Source: Desulfovibrio sp. Fe33 (lineage in GTDB: Bacteria; Desulfobacterota; Desulfovibrionia; Desulfovibrionales; Desulfovibrionaceae). From it: DNA of 64,000 nucleotides. The stretch spans positions 124,001 through 188,000 of the forward strand of contig NZ_JAQKGU010000003.1 of assembly GCF_028532725.1 (NCBI RefSeq), given 5' to 3'. Positions within the stretch are counted from its first letter, which is position 1; each line of letters starts with the position of its first letter. The notes under the pieces are model-generated. The model did no database searches and was not told where the DNA came from. It was given only the letters and a program-made list of their open reading frames with translations. Position numbers and translations under genes: made by a program. Below, piece after piece: positions 43,745-52,147 of the stretch.

Positions 43745-44907
43745 GCCTCGGCCCTCCTGCGCAACCGCAGATGCAGCAGCCGGTGGACTAGCGAAGGCGT
43801 CCGCTCCAGGTTGGCGTAGCGCATACCGAACAGAGCCACGAACACGAAAAGGATATTCGGAGCCCACATGCCGTACTGTGGCGGAATCGAGCCGGATTCC
43901 CCCATGCTCACGCCGACGGAAAACATGGTGTAATAGACCATGAACAGGCCCATAGCCAAAAGCAGTCCGTATTGCTGCTTCAACCCTCTGAAAACCGAGG
44001 CGATGGGAATGGCGAACATGCCGAGGACGAAACATCCCATAGGCAGATTCAGCCGCTTGTAGTACTCGGTATCCACCTTTCTGAAAAAGCGGTCGCTCTC
44101 ATTCGGCATCAGGCTGTGATCCTTGCGGATGTCCCGCAAAAGGAAGAACGGCATGTCCTTGGCCTTCTGTTCGGCAAAGTTGAAGCCTTTCAGCAGCTTT
44201 CCGAGGTCGAGTTTGATGGCGTATTTGCCGAAACGGAGAATGTTCAGTTCGTCGCCATCCTGCCGAAAAATCCGGCCGTTATGGAAGACGACATGAATTT
44301 TCGCCTCCTGCGGGTTGGAGACGATCTCGGCCTCCGGGGCTACCACGACCACGGAAACGCCCTTGACGGAATCGTCGCGGACAAAGGCGAACTTCAACTC
44401 GCCCTTCTCGTTGTCCACCTGATGGGCGTAAAAGGTAATTCCTGGGAATTCCTTATTGAACACACCTGGTTGCAAGGCAAATTTGGAATGCGTCTTGGCG
44501 AACTGATAAAGCTTGGTCTTGAACATATCCATGCCCCAAGCCAATCCCCAGAAGGAAATGAAGAAGGCGAACAGCGTACACAAGCTGCAAAAAAGCACAG
44601 GAGCGGGAAGCATCCGGTACAGACTCACCCCACTGGCCTTGAGCGCTACGAGTTCGTTGTCCGAACTCATGCGCAAAAAAGTCAGGAAAACGCTGAGCAT
44701 TGTGGCGATGGGCGTTATCAGCAGCAGAAAAAAAGGCGTCAGAAAAAAGAATAGCTGAAGAATATTCAGCACGCCTATGTTCTGCGAAAGAAAAAGCGAA
44801 CGCAACTGAAGCATCCGACCCACAAGAATAAGACCGAGCAGGCAGGATACGGTCAAGCCGAAAAGCTTGAGAAGTTCGAAAAATATTTGGCGCTGGAGAA
44901 GCTTCAC
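43741..44907 (-). CDS. lptF: LPS export ABC transporter permease LptF
   Basis: A 388-aa partner of LptG with the same architecture: three helices at about residues 12-115 (LLQRQIFFELLKLFGLTVSCLLGLILVGRML; FFFLTPFFLLLITPIATMLSVFLTFLRMSSDNELVALKASG), a periplasmic beta domain, and three C-terminal helices (LPMGCFVLGMFAIPIAS and following). The NELVALKASGVS cytoplasmic loop contacts LptB. lptB itself is not in this window. Starts 9 nt after a small upstream gene. Confidence 0.92.
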   Translation of the reverse strand: MKLLQRQIFFELLKLFGLTVSCLLGLILVGRMLQLRSLFLSQNIGVLNILQLFFFLTPFFLLLITPIATMLSVFLTFLRMSSDNELVALKASGVSLYRMLPAPVLFCSLCTLFAFFISFWGLAWGMDMFKTKLYQFAKTHSKFALQPGVFNKEFPGITFYAHQVDNEKGELKFAFVRDDSVKGVSVVVVAPEAEIVSNPQEAKIHVVFHNGRIFRQDGDELNILRFGKYAIKLDLGKLLKGFNFAEQKAKDMPFFLLRDIRKDHSLMPNESDRFFRKVDTEYYKRLNLPMGCFVLGMFAIPIASVFRGLKQQYGLLLAMGLFMVYYTMFSVGVSMGESGSIPPQYGMWAPNILFVFVALFGMRYANLERTPSLVHRLLHLRLRRRAEA

Positions 44908-44916
44908 AGATTGAAA

Positions 44917-45099
44917 TCAGCCCTTGTTTTCCTTGAAGAAACGCAGGAGGAATTCCATATCCTTCGGGCCGAGATTGAAGCGGACGCCCGCTTCCTCGAT
45001 AAGAGCGGAGAGGGGTCTCTCGTCTCCGTTGTCCCGCATCTCGCAGACCCACGCCACGGCTTTGCGGTTCAATTCGCTTTGAGGCATTACGGTCGTCAT
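44917..45099 (-). CDS. Small conserved-looking protein at the head of the lptFG operon
   Basis: A 60-aa acidic, soluble, helical protein (MTTVMPQSELNRKAV ... FLLRFFKENKG). I do not recognise a family. It is judged real because a CAGGAG Shine-Dalgarno lies at good spacing before the ATG, base usage matches the backbone, and it ends 9 nt before lptF. Role unknown. Confidence 0.65.
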   Translation of the reverse strand: MTTVMPQSELNRKAVAWVCEMRDNGDERPLSALIEEAGVRFNLGPKDMEFLLRFFKENKG

Positions 45100-45234
45100 G
45101 AATAGGCTCCTGTCTTTTAACGTACTCTCAGCGAAAGGAAGTACACCAGCTTACGAGGGGTTGCAAGACGGTGTTAGTTGGTCTAGATCGTAGCCTAATA
45201 CGCATTCCAACCCCACATTACCCCTGAGGATCAT

Positions 45235-46026
45235 ATGGCACCCTGGTATGTTGCGATCATTCTCGGCATTGTCGAAGGCCTGACGGAATTTCTGCCCATA
45301 TCAAGCACCGGGCACTTGATTATTGCGGGCAACCTCCTTGATTTCACCGGGCCCAAAGCCGAAACCTTCGAGATCGTCATCCAGCTCGGAGCCATCCTGG
45401 CTGTGGTGGTTCTGTACTGGGACCGCTTCGTGGGACTGCTTTTCCCAGACAAAAACCGCAAGTTTTCCGGAATATACGGTCTCTGGCTTCTGTTCCTGAC
45501 GTCCCTGCCCGCCTCGATCGTCGGCCTGCTGGCGCACGGCTACATCAAGGAGTTCCTGTTCTCCCCCTTCACCGTGGCCGTGGCCCTGGCCGTGGGCGCG
45601 GCGCTCATTTTCATTGTAGAAGGGATGAACAAACGCGCCGTCACCCACTCCCTGGATGAGGTCACTCCGAAGATGGCCTTCGGCATCGGCCTGTTCCAAT
45701 GCCTGGCCCTGTGGCCGGGCTTCTCCAGATCGGCGTCCACCATAATGGGCGGTATGCTTCTGGGAGCAAAACGAACCGTCGCCGCCGAATACTCGTTCAT
45801 CGCCGCCGTGCCCATCATGTTCGCCGCAACCGGTTACGATTTTCTGAAAAACTACAAACTGTTCGAAAGCAGCGACCTTGTTTTCCTGCTCATCGGCTTC
45901 ATCGTTTCCTTCATTTCAGCCTGGCTTGCGATCAAAGGATTCATTGTCCTGCTCGGCAGGCTTACCTTGCGTCCTTTCGCAGTCTACCGCGTTATCCTCG
46001 CCGCCTTGATTCTCCTGTTTTTGTAA
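45235..46026 (+). CDS. uppP: Undecaprenyl-diphosphatase
   Basis: A 263-aa membrane protein with about eight helices (BacA/UppP). It dephosphorylates undecaprenyl pyrophosphate to recycle the peptidoglycan and glycan carrier and gives bacitracin tolerance. Both signatures are present: GLTEFLPISSTGHLII near the N-terminus and WPGFSRSASTIMGGMLLG near residue 160. A GAGG Shine-Dalgarno precedes the ATG. Confidence 0.96.
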   Translation: MAPWYVAIILGIVEGLTEFLPISSTGHLIIAGNLLDFTGPKAETFEIVIQLGAILAVVVLYWDRFVGLLFPDKNRKFSGIYGLWLLFLTSLPASIVGLLAHGYIKEFLFSPFTVAVALAVGAALIFIVEGMNKRAVTHSLDEVTPKMAFGIGLFQCLALWPGFSRSASTIMGGMLLGAKRTVAAEYSFIAAVPIMFAATGYDFLKNYKLFESSDLVFLLIGFIVSFISAWLAIKGFIVLLGRLTLRPFAVYRVILAALILLFL

Positions 46027-46119
46027 TATGTTCCATTTTTTTGCCTAAACAGGGATTTTCCACTTGCCAAGCCCAAAAAGACGGTCTATAGACTGTGACC
46101 GCTTCGACGGAACAAACGT

Positions 46120-46196
46120 GGCGAGGTAGCTCAGTTGGTTAGAGCATGCGGCTCATATCCGCAGCGTCGGAGGTTCAAGTCCTCTCCTCGCTACCA
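46120..46196 (+). tRNA. tRNA-Met (anticodon CAT)
   Basis: A 77-nt cloverleaf with encoded CCA. The acceptor stem GGCGAGG / CCTCGCT has a G-T first pair. The anticodon stem TGCGG/CCGCA encloses CTCATAT, giving CAT. The T arm is GGAGG TTCAAGT CCTCT. Elongator Met is most likely; a CAT anticodon can also belong to initiator or Ile2 tRNA, and the absence of three G-C pairs in the anticodon stem argues against the initiator. Confidence 0.95.
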
Positions 46197-46209
46197 CGAA
46201 TGAAATTGG

Positions 46210-46249
46210 AAGTCCTTGAAATCAAATAGGTTTCAAGGACTTTCTTTTT
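46210..46249 (+). terminator. Terminator after tRNA-Met
   Basis: A 12-bp stem (aagtccttgaaa / tttcaaggactt) with a 9-nt loop is followed by tcttttt. Confidence 0.88.
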
Positions 46250-46929
46250 CCCTTTTCTTATGGCCGCACGCGCTTCATGCGCCCGCCGCAGAAAATACCC
46301 CAATAGATTCAGGCTATATTGTTCTCAGCTCATGCCTATGCTCCTTGGCTATCCTGCATGTCGAAGAAGGTTCTATTCTTTATCCAACTGATTATTTTCC
46401 CCCACGCCGCCTGAATAAACCTCCGCGCAAAAAAACAGGCCGCATGTAATAGATTTCGACGCTCTGTATTTGGCAGCATAACCAACTGAATATAAAGTCT
46501 ATATTTGCAGCAGATTACAAGCGCCGATAAAGGCTTCCCATGAGCGAATAGGGCTTGGATGGACATCAAAATCCTCTCGCGAGTCAGGAACCCCCCTCTT
46601 TCTTCTTCGCATGGGATAATCCCGATAAGTTTGATTCTGGAAAAAACAGGATCAATCTTCCCATGTCCCTATTCTTTGCCAAAGCAAGGAATTTTCCAAA
46701 CAACAATCAATCATATTAACTCATTGCAATTTCACACCATCCTCTGAGTGGCTCTTCGTCAACACGCTACAGCCGGAGTTCCTTAAAACCGGCTTCCATT
46801 GTCCCGAACATGCGATACCTGAAAAGTGTAAACCAACGCCCACTCATGTCGGAATAATTTACACCAAATATGCTCTTACAGGGCCACAATAGCGATAATA
46901 ATTTACGATAATACAGTTAGTTATAAAAA
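46250..46929. other. Intergenic stretch between tRNA-Met and the PEP-CTERM gene
   Basis: About 680 bp, AT-richer than the neighbours. I see no supported gene. The right end carries the candidate sigma-54 promoter listed separately. Sites for an enhancer-binding activator could lie here but none was recognised. Confidence 0.5.
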
Positions 46930-46945
46930 TGGAACAGGTTGTGCA
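46930..46945 (+). promoter_or_regulatory. Candidate sigma-54 (-24/-12) promoter of the PEP-CTERM gene
   Basis: The sequence tggaacaggttgtgca matches the TGGCAC-N5-TTGCA consensus with the invariant GG and GC exactly 10 nt apart and two other mismatches. The predicted start is near 46955, just before the GGGAGGA Shine-Dalgarno (46961-46967) and ATG (46974). PEP-CTERM genes in other bacteria are often RpoN-driven. Confidence 0.55.
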
Positions 46946-46973
46946 TATCCCCAAGAAAAATGGGAGGACCGTT

Positions 46974-47825
46974 ATGAAGAAAATTTCGATCAAGTTATTG
47001 GCAGCCTTCTTCCTGATGATGCTCGTGACGCAACCTGCGTACGCTGCCTTCATCAATGAATGGACCTACTCGCTCTCCTACGAGCTGAGCGACTACACCA
47101 ACGAAGCGGGCACTCAGGCAGGAATGGATTTGGTAAACAACCCCGATGGCTGGAGCCTTACCTGGGGCGTCGACGCGACCCACCCCGAAGGGAGCTCCGT
47201 CGGTTCCTACGACAAGACCGGCACCGTAGCGACCAACAGCTCGACCGTCATCGAAGACCACCTCTACCACAACAACCAGGTCATCAGCGCAGACACCGAC
47301 TCTCTCATGAGCGGCAAGCTGAGCGCGACCCTGACCCTGCAGGGCTACAACCCTTACTCCGACACCGTCGCCACCTTCTCCACCGTTCTCGAATTCCTGT
47401 TCTTCGAGACTTCCAACAACTTCTTCTTCCCGAACACCAACGACGTGTTTATCCTGCTGAACCCCGAAGCGGCTTCCCAGACCTTCATCTATGATGATTG
47501 GGAATACTCCTTCTCGTTCCTCAGCGGCATTGATCCCCTGGATCCCGACAGCCTGAGCAACATGTACATGGGACCTCCTGCCACTGACGGCGGCTACATC
47601 TCCGTGCTGGATCTGCTGCACGACGAAGAAAGCCCCTACTACTACGTCCCCGAAAGCGGCCTGTACTTCGGTTGGGAAACCGCGGAAAACGCCCTGACCT
47701 GGATCGACTCCGAACTGACGGTCACCGGCACCCCGCCCGTTCCCGAGCCGTCCACCTTCATCATCTTCGGTCTCGGCATCGCCACCCTGGCCTTTGTCGG
47801 CAGAAGGATGCAGCGCAAGCAATAG
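46974..47825 (+). CDS. PEP-CTERM sorted extracellular protein (THxN-like)
   Basis: A 283-aa exported protein. It has a Sec signal peptide (MKKISIKLLAAFFLMMLVTQPAYA) and a C-terminal PEP-CTERM tripartite signal: PVPEPST, a hydrophobic helix (FIIFGLGIATLAFVG) and the basic tail RRMQRKQ. Exosortase would cut at PEP and release or anchor the protein in the exopolysaccharide matrix. The mature domain has WSLTWGVDAT and an HLYHNNQVI segment followed by LTLQGYNP, which resembles the THxN family of PEP-CTERM proteins (tentative). I choose the ATG at 46974 over 46929 because of its Shine-Dalgarno and because the upstream ATG falls on the likely promoter. No exosortase gene is in the window. Low charge, Asn/Ser/Thr-rich, as usual. 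Confidence 0.9.
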   Translation: MKKISIKLLAAFFLMMLVTQPAYAAFINEWTYSLSYELSDYTNEAGTQAGMDLVNNPDGWSLTWGVDATHPEGSSVGSYDKTGTVATNSSTVIEDHLYHNNQVISADTDSLMSGKLSATLTLQGYNPYSDTVATFSTVLEFLFFETSNNFFFPNTNDVFILLNPEAASQTFIYDDWEYSFSFLSGIDPLDPDSLSNMYMGPPATDGGYISVLDLLHDEESPYYYVPESGLYFGWETAENALTWIDSELTVTGTPPVPEPSTFIIFGLGIATLAFVGRRMQRKQ

Positions 47826-47852
47826 CTTCATCAATCGACCAATCCCCCCCTC

Positions 47853-47887
47853 AAAGCCCATGTAGCAATACATGGGCTTTACTTTTT
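47853..47887 (+). terminator. Terminator after the PEP-CTERM gene
   Basis: A perfect 12-bp stem (aaagcccatgta / tacatgggcttt) with a 4-nt loop is followed by acttttt. Confidence 0.9.
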
Positions 47888-48103
47888 CCCTTTCACCCAA
47901 TACGCCGCCCCTTTTCCCCACGGCTAAAAGTGGCTCATCATGACTAGACGACACGTCATATGGTCATCTATCAAACTTCAAACTGCGCCCCAAAGTCGCC
48001 GCCATACCGCATGAATCCGAGCAGACGTTTGTCCCAATATGCTGAGCCATATTGTTTTTCCCTCAAAACAAGGGTAGAAATATACCAAAGAAATCGGAGC
48101 ATC

Positions 48104-49072
48104 ATGCTGAACGCGACACGCCTTATTCATATTTTCCTCACTCTGCTTCTCTTGGCGGCATGTTCCAATGAACCCGCCAACGTATTTCAGGGGTATGTGG
48201 AAGGCGAATACATTCATGTGGCCGCGGGCCTGGGCGGCACCCTCCAGGACTTGGCAGTGAAGCGAGGCCAGGTCGTGGCCGCAGGAGCCCCGCTTTTCAC
48301 GTTGGAACGCGATTACGAACAGGCGGCCGTAAACGAAGCGACGCACGGACTGCAACGTGCCCAAGACAATCTGGCCAATCTGCGCAAGGGCCAAAGACCT
48401 TCGGAGATAGCCTCCATCCAGGCCCGGCTGCAAAAAGCAAAGTCCTCCGTTTCCCTGGCGAAGATCGAATATGAGCGCCGCGTCAAGCTTGTGGCCGCCG
48501 CGACCATCTCCCAGGAAGAACTTGACCGGGCTGAAAGCGATTACGAGCAAAAGCAGCAACTCGTCAGCGAAATCGAGTCGGAACTGCGGACCGCCCGCCT
48601 GGGCGCACGCAGCGACCTCATTCTGGCGGCCGAGTCCGAAGTCCGCCAGGCCAGGGCGCAACTCGACCAGGCGCAATGGAGTTTCGATCAAAAGCACACC
48701 GTTGCACCGGTCGAAGGATTTGTGTTCGACACCCTCTTCCGGGTGGGCGAATGGGTCCCTGCCGGCCAGCCGGTGGTTTCCCTGCTGCCGCCCCAGAACA
48801 TCGAAGTGCGCTTCTATGTGCCGGAAACCGTGGTGGGCAAGCTGCAAGCGGGACAAACGGTCATTGTCAACTTCGATGGGGCCTCAACCCCGGTGGAAGC
48901 TACAGTCTCCTATATTTCTCCGTCCGCCGAATACACCCCCCCGGTCATCTATTCCAGCCAGAGCCGGGCCAAGCTGGTCTTCCAGCTCAAAGCCGCTCCT
49001 TCCCTTAAAAACGCGGCCAAGCTCCATCCTGGGCAGCCGGTGGATGTCACCGTACCAGACCTGGAACCCTGA
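48104..49072 (+). CDS. HlyD/YbhG-family membrane fusion lipoprotein
   Basis: A periplasmic adaptor of about 322 aa. The signal ends in a lipobox (LLLLAACS), so it is probably a lipoprotein. Then follow a biotinyl-lipoyl-like half (VEGEYIHVAAGLGGTLQDLAVKRGQVVAAGAPLFTLE), a long coiled-coil hairpin (about residues 75-180, ending RSDLILAAESEVRQARAQLDQAQWSFDQKHTVAPVEG), the second lipoyl half and a beta-barrel domain (VRFYVPETVVGKLQAGQTVIVNFDG). It links the ABC exporter encoded downstream to an outer-membrane channel. The ATG at 48104 has a GGAG Shine-Dalgarno. Confidence 0.88.
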   Translation: MLNATRLIHIFLTLLLLAACSNEPANVFQGYVEGEYIHVAAGLGGTLQDLAVKRGQVVAAGAPLFTLERDYEQAAVNEATHGLQRAQDNLANLRKGQRPSEIASIQARLQKAKSSVSLAKIEYERRVKLVAAATISQEELDRAESDYEQKQQLVSEIESELRTARLGARSDLILAAESEVRQARAQLDQAQWSFDQKHTVAPVEGFVFDTLFRVGEWVPAGQPVVSLLPPQNIEVRFYVPETVVGKLQAGQTVIVNFDGASTPVEATVSYISPSAEYTPPVIYSSQSRAKLVFQLKAAPSLKNAAKLHPGQPVDVTVPDLEP

Positions 49073-49088
49073 CCGCCCTATCCCGCCC

Positions 49089-50024
49089 ATGACTTCCGAC
49101 ATCATCATCGACGTCCAGGGACTGACCAAAACTTTCGGTCCCAAGACCGTGGTCGACGGTTTGAACATGCAAATCCGCAAAGGCGAGATTTACGGGTTCC
49201 TCGGCCCCAACGGCTCTGGCAAGACCACATCCATCCGAATGCTCTGCGGCCTGCTCAAGCCCAACGCCGGTTCCGGCACATGCCTTGGCTTCGACGTCAT
49301 CACCGAATCGGCAAGGATCAAACCGCATGTAGGCTACATGACGCAACAATTCAGCTTGTATGAGGATTTGACCGTCCGGGAAAATATCGAATTCACGGCC
49401 CGCATCTTCGGTCTTTCCGCTCCCGGGAAAAGAGCAAAAGACTGCATTGAGCGCATGGGACTCGGCCCCTTCGAAAAACAACTGGCCGGCAGCTTGTCCG
49501 GTGGATGGAAGCAGCGGCTATCATTGGGAGTGGCCACTTTGCATTCCCCAAAACTCCTCCTGCTCGATGAACCCACCGCGGGTGTGGACCCCGGCGCACG
49601 CCGCGATTTCTGGGATCAAATCCATGCCTTTGCCGCCGAAGGCATCACCGCTCTCATCAGCACCCACTACATGGACGAGGCGGAGCGGTGCCACAGACTG
49701 GCCTACATCGCCTACGGGAAGCTCCTGGCCAGGGGCACTGTGGAAGACATGATCCGGGATGCGAAACTCACAACCTGGGCTGTAAGCTCAAAAGACAACG
49801 GAGCGCCTCTTCACCTCTTGGCTGCACACCTCAAACCGCTTCCCGGCGTGGACCAGGTGGTCGCCTTCGGCAATACGCTGCACGTAAGCGGGCGTGATGC
49901 CGAAACGCTCAAGCGAAGCATTGAACCTTTCCGCAACGAGCCCTACCAGTGGTCCCGCATCGAGACGAGTCTGGAGGAAGTCTTCATCGACCTCACGCAA
50001 CAGAGCAAGGGGGCGCTTAAATGA
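49089..50024 (+). CDS. ABC-2 exporter ATP-binding protein (YbhF-like)
   Basis: A 311-aa ATPase. Walker A GPNGSGKTT, Q-loop YMTQQFSLYEDLTVREN, signature SLSGGWKQRLSLG, Walker B LLLLDEPTAGVDPGARRDFWD and switch ISTHYMDEAERC are visible. The C-terminal extension fits drug or antibiotic exporters of the DrrA/CcmA type. It lacks the second ATPase domain of E. coli YbhF. It overlaps the permease gene by 4 nt (ATGA) and follows the adaptor gene by 16 nt. Confidence 0.92.
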   Translation: MTSDIIIDVQGLTKTFGPKTVVDGLNMQIRKGEIYGFLGPNGSGKTTSIRMLCGLLKPNAGSGTCLGFDVITESARIKPHVGYMTQQFSLYEDLTVRENIEFTARIFGLSAPGKRAKDCIERMGLGPFEKQLAGSLSGGWKQRLSLGVATLHSPKLLLLDEPTAGVDPGARRDFWDQIHAFAAEGITALISTHYMDEAERCHRLAYIAYGKLLARGTVEDMIRDAKLTTWAVSSKDNGAPLHLLAAHLKPLPGVDQVVAFGNTLHVSGRDAETLKRSIEPFRNEPYQWSRIETSLEEVFIDLTQQSKGALK

Positions 50025-51154
50025 GCCTCTTTTCCTTCAAACGGTTCGGAGCCATGGTCGCCAAGGAATTCGTGCAGATGCGCAGGGATCGGCTGACCTT
50101 TGCGATGCTCATCGGCATCCCGCTCATCCAGCTCATACTCTTCGGCTATGCCATCAACTCCGATCCCCGGCATCTGCCTACAGCTGTGCTCAGCGGCGAC
50201 AATTCTCCGTATTCCCGGGCCATCGTCGCCGGGATGCAGGCCAGCACTTTTTTCGACATCACCAAACATCCGGCGACCAGAGCCGAGGCCGAACAACTGC
50301 TGAACGAAGGAACCGTTCAATTCGTCCTGACCATTCCCGAATATTTCGCCCGGGATCTGTTACGGGGAGACCGCCCCGTGCTGCTCCTGGAAGCCGATGC
50401 CACGGACCCCATGGCCACCGGCAATGCAGGCGGCGCCTTCCCCGAAATCGTGCGGCGTGCCCTGGCCAAGGACCTTACCGGCCCGGTCCTCGCCCTGAAT
50501 CAGAAGCAATCGCCTGTGGATATCCGAATTCATTATGATTACAACCCCGAAGTCGAGACGCAATACAACATCGTCCCCGGCCTCATGGGCGTCATTTTGA
50601 CCCTGACTCTGGTCATGATTACTTCACTGGCCATCACAAGGGAGTCGGAACGCGGCACCATGGAACACCTCCTGTCCACCCCCGTTCGTCCTCTTGAAGT
50701 CATGCTCGGCAAAATCATTCCCTATATTTTCGTCGGCTACATCCAGATGACCCTCATCATCACTGCCGCCAGGCTTCTGTTCGGCGTGCCCATGCATGGC
50801 AGCATCACCCTGGTATTCGCCCTGTCCCTGATCTTCATCGGCGCAAATCTGTCCGTGGGCGTCACCATATCCACCGCCGTGCGAAATCAGCTACAGGCGG
50901 TCCAGGTATCCATTTTCTTCTTCATGCCCTCCCTGCTCCTGTCCGGCTTCATGTTCCCATTTCGCGGGATGCCCCAATGGGCGCAGTGGGTCGGTTCCGT
51001 TCTTCCCCTGACCCACTATCTCCGCCTCATCCGCGGCATTCTGCTCAAGGGCAACGGCTGGCAGGAGTCAATGATCCATGTCTGGCCCATCCTCCTTTTC
51101 TGGCTCGTAATCGTCATCATCGGCCTCAAACGCTATCGCCGAACCCTGGACTAG
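50021..51154 (+). CDS. ABC-2 type permease (YbhR/YbhS-like)
   Basis: A 377-aa membrane protein. A first helix (about 22-45, FAMLIGIPLIQLILFGYAI) is followed by a large periplasmic domain (about 50-175) and five C-terminal helices (about 185-370) with the conserved ITRESERGTMEHLLSTPVRPLEVMLGKIIPY loop and SGFMFPFRGMPQWAQWVGSVLPLTHYLRLIRGILLKG. With the HlyD-like lipoprotein and the ATPase it forms a tripartite exporter. Only one permease gene is present, so it may form a homodimer. The substrate is unknown. Confidence 0.92.
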   Translation: MSLFSFKRFGAMVAKEFVQMRRDRLTFAMLIGIPLIQLILFGYAINSDPRHLPTAVLSGDNSPYSRAIVAGMQASTFFDITKHPATRAEAEQLLNEGTVQFVLTIPEYFARDLLRGDRPVLLLEADATDPMATGNAGGAFPEIVRRALAKDLTGPVLALNQKQSPVDIRIHYDYNPEVETQYNIVPGLMGVILTLTLVMITSLAITRESERGTMEHLLSTPVRPLEVMLGKIIPYIFVGYIQMTLIITAARLLFGVPMHGSITLVFALSLIFIGANLSVGVTISTAVRNQLQAVQVSIFFFMPSLLLSGFMFPFRGMPQWAQWVGSVLPLTHYLRLIRGILLKGNGWQESMIHVWPILLFWLVIVIIGLKRYRRTLD

Positions 51155-51611
51155 ACTCACAAGCGCCCGACCTCGACAATAAGGACGAGCACGATATCCC
51201 ACGGCCGCGCCCCCCCTCCGCCCCCCATACTTCAATTCGATGATACGCCTCTTACGACAGGGCGGCTTCATTATAGCTCTGCACACCGCTGACAGCGCGA
51301 ACAATTTTAATTGAGCATCCGCAACAGCCATCCGAACATGTTCACACGGCCTTGACCAAAGCCGTCACATCTCCAAAGCCGATTAAATCCCCCGTCCTCA
51401 CACGTCTGAAAGCGTTATGCTAAAGGCCAATTTCCAACCGATAGGATTCCAAAACGATGTTTTTTCCCGTCTAAAACACGCAGAATGTTGTTCTATAAAG
51501 TCTAGATTTTTTATAGACTATATCTAGATACTTTGTATATATCTGAAAAAAATAGCGATTTTATTAAAAAATTCAACTTTGCTCATAAAATTGGAAAAAC
51601 ACCGGTTTTGG
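51155..51611. other. Intergenic stretch before ssrA
   Basis: About 450 bp without a supported gene. It becomes AT-rich after 51430 toward the ssrA promoter. Confidence 0.5.
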
Positions 51612-51639
51612 TTGCCAAACAGGGGAAAGAACTTATATA
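51612..51639 (+). promoter_or_regulatory. Probable sigma-70 promoter of ssrA
   Basis: TTGCCA (51612-51617) and TATATA (51634-51639) are 16 nt apart. The start would fall near 51646, about 20 nt before the mature 5' end, leaving a leader for RNase P to remove. Confidence 0.55.
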
Positions 51640-51665
51640 GAACTTGTCCGAAAGTTCTTTGACAT

Positions 51666-52051
51666 GGGGGCGCACTGGTTTCGACGGGGATAGTTGAAGC
51701 CGAAGCTGCAGGTCGAGGTTGGTCGATGGCCTCGTTAAAATCGACCACAAAGATAATTGCCAACGACAATTACGAATACGCAATGGCTGCTTAATTGCAG
51801 AGTTGCACCTGACAACATAGCTTGTCACGATTCACTCGCCGACGCCTTATAAGCGGGCTGAGTCGTCAAAACATAAGGCTAGCACGTGGAGGTTCGTTCC
51901 TTACCGAAGCTGCGAAACACTCAAAGGTTCTAGTTCGATGGCCGTCCGGCCCGGAGCAAGCCATCGAGCGAAACCTTAATCCGGACCTAAACCTGTAGAC
52001 GCTTTCGCGGATCGTTCTCGGACGGGAGTTCGACTCTCCCCGCCTCCACCA
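51666..52051 (+). ncRNA. ssrA: Transfer-messenger RNA (tmRNA)
   Basis: A 386-nt tmRNA. The 5' end GGGGGCG pairs with the 3' CGCCTCC before A-CCA, and the tRNA-like GTTCGACTCTCCCCGCCTCCACCA end is present. The opening ggcgcactggtttcgacgggg is a tmRNA hallmark. The tag reading frame is 51759-51794 and encodes ANDNYEYAMAA then TAA, ending in the usual protease-recognised AA. The 3' end is the insertion site of the adjacent island. The hairpin that now follows (52056-52081) has no T run. Confidence 0.97.
52031..52051. repeat. Island attachment site, left (attL core)
   Basis: These 21 bp are the 3' end of ssrA and are repeated exactly at 59603-59623. The direct repeat bounds a 7.5-kb AT-rich segment that begins with an integrase gene. 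Confidence 0.93.
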
Positions 52052-52086
52052 GTCCATTGGGATAATTAACATTTTCCCAATAAAAA

Positions 52087-52135
52087 GGTTCATAGCAAGC
52101 CAAGTACGAGGTTTTAGTACAAAGCCTAGTACAAA
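52087..52135. promoter_or_regulatory. Left-end arm sites: ggttcatagc and three phased GTAC repeats
   Basis: The 10-mer ggttcatagc (52087-52096) is followed by agtac at 52103, 52116 and 52128, spaced 12-13 nt; the last two are tagtacaaa. The right end has the mirror set. These are likely integrase arm-type binding sites, and they abut the integrase start, so they may also autoregulate it. Confidence 0.65.
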
Positions 52136-52147
52136 ATGAGGATAGCT

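Noticed and set aside
42611-44035. Longer lptG starting at 44035
   Set aside because: The first 97 codons are the lptF shadow; a GTG at 43744 in a GTGA overlap with the lptF stop fits the family start.
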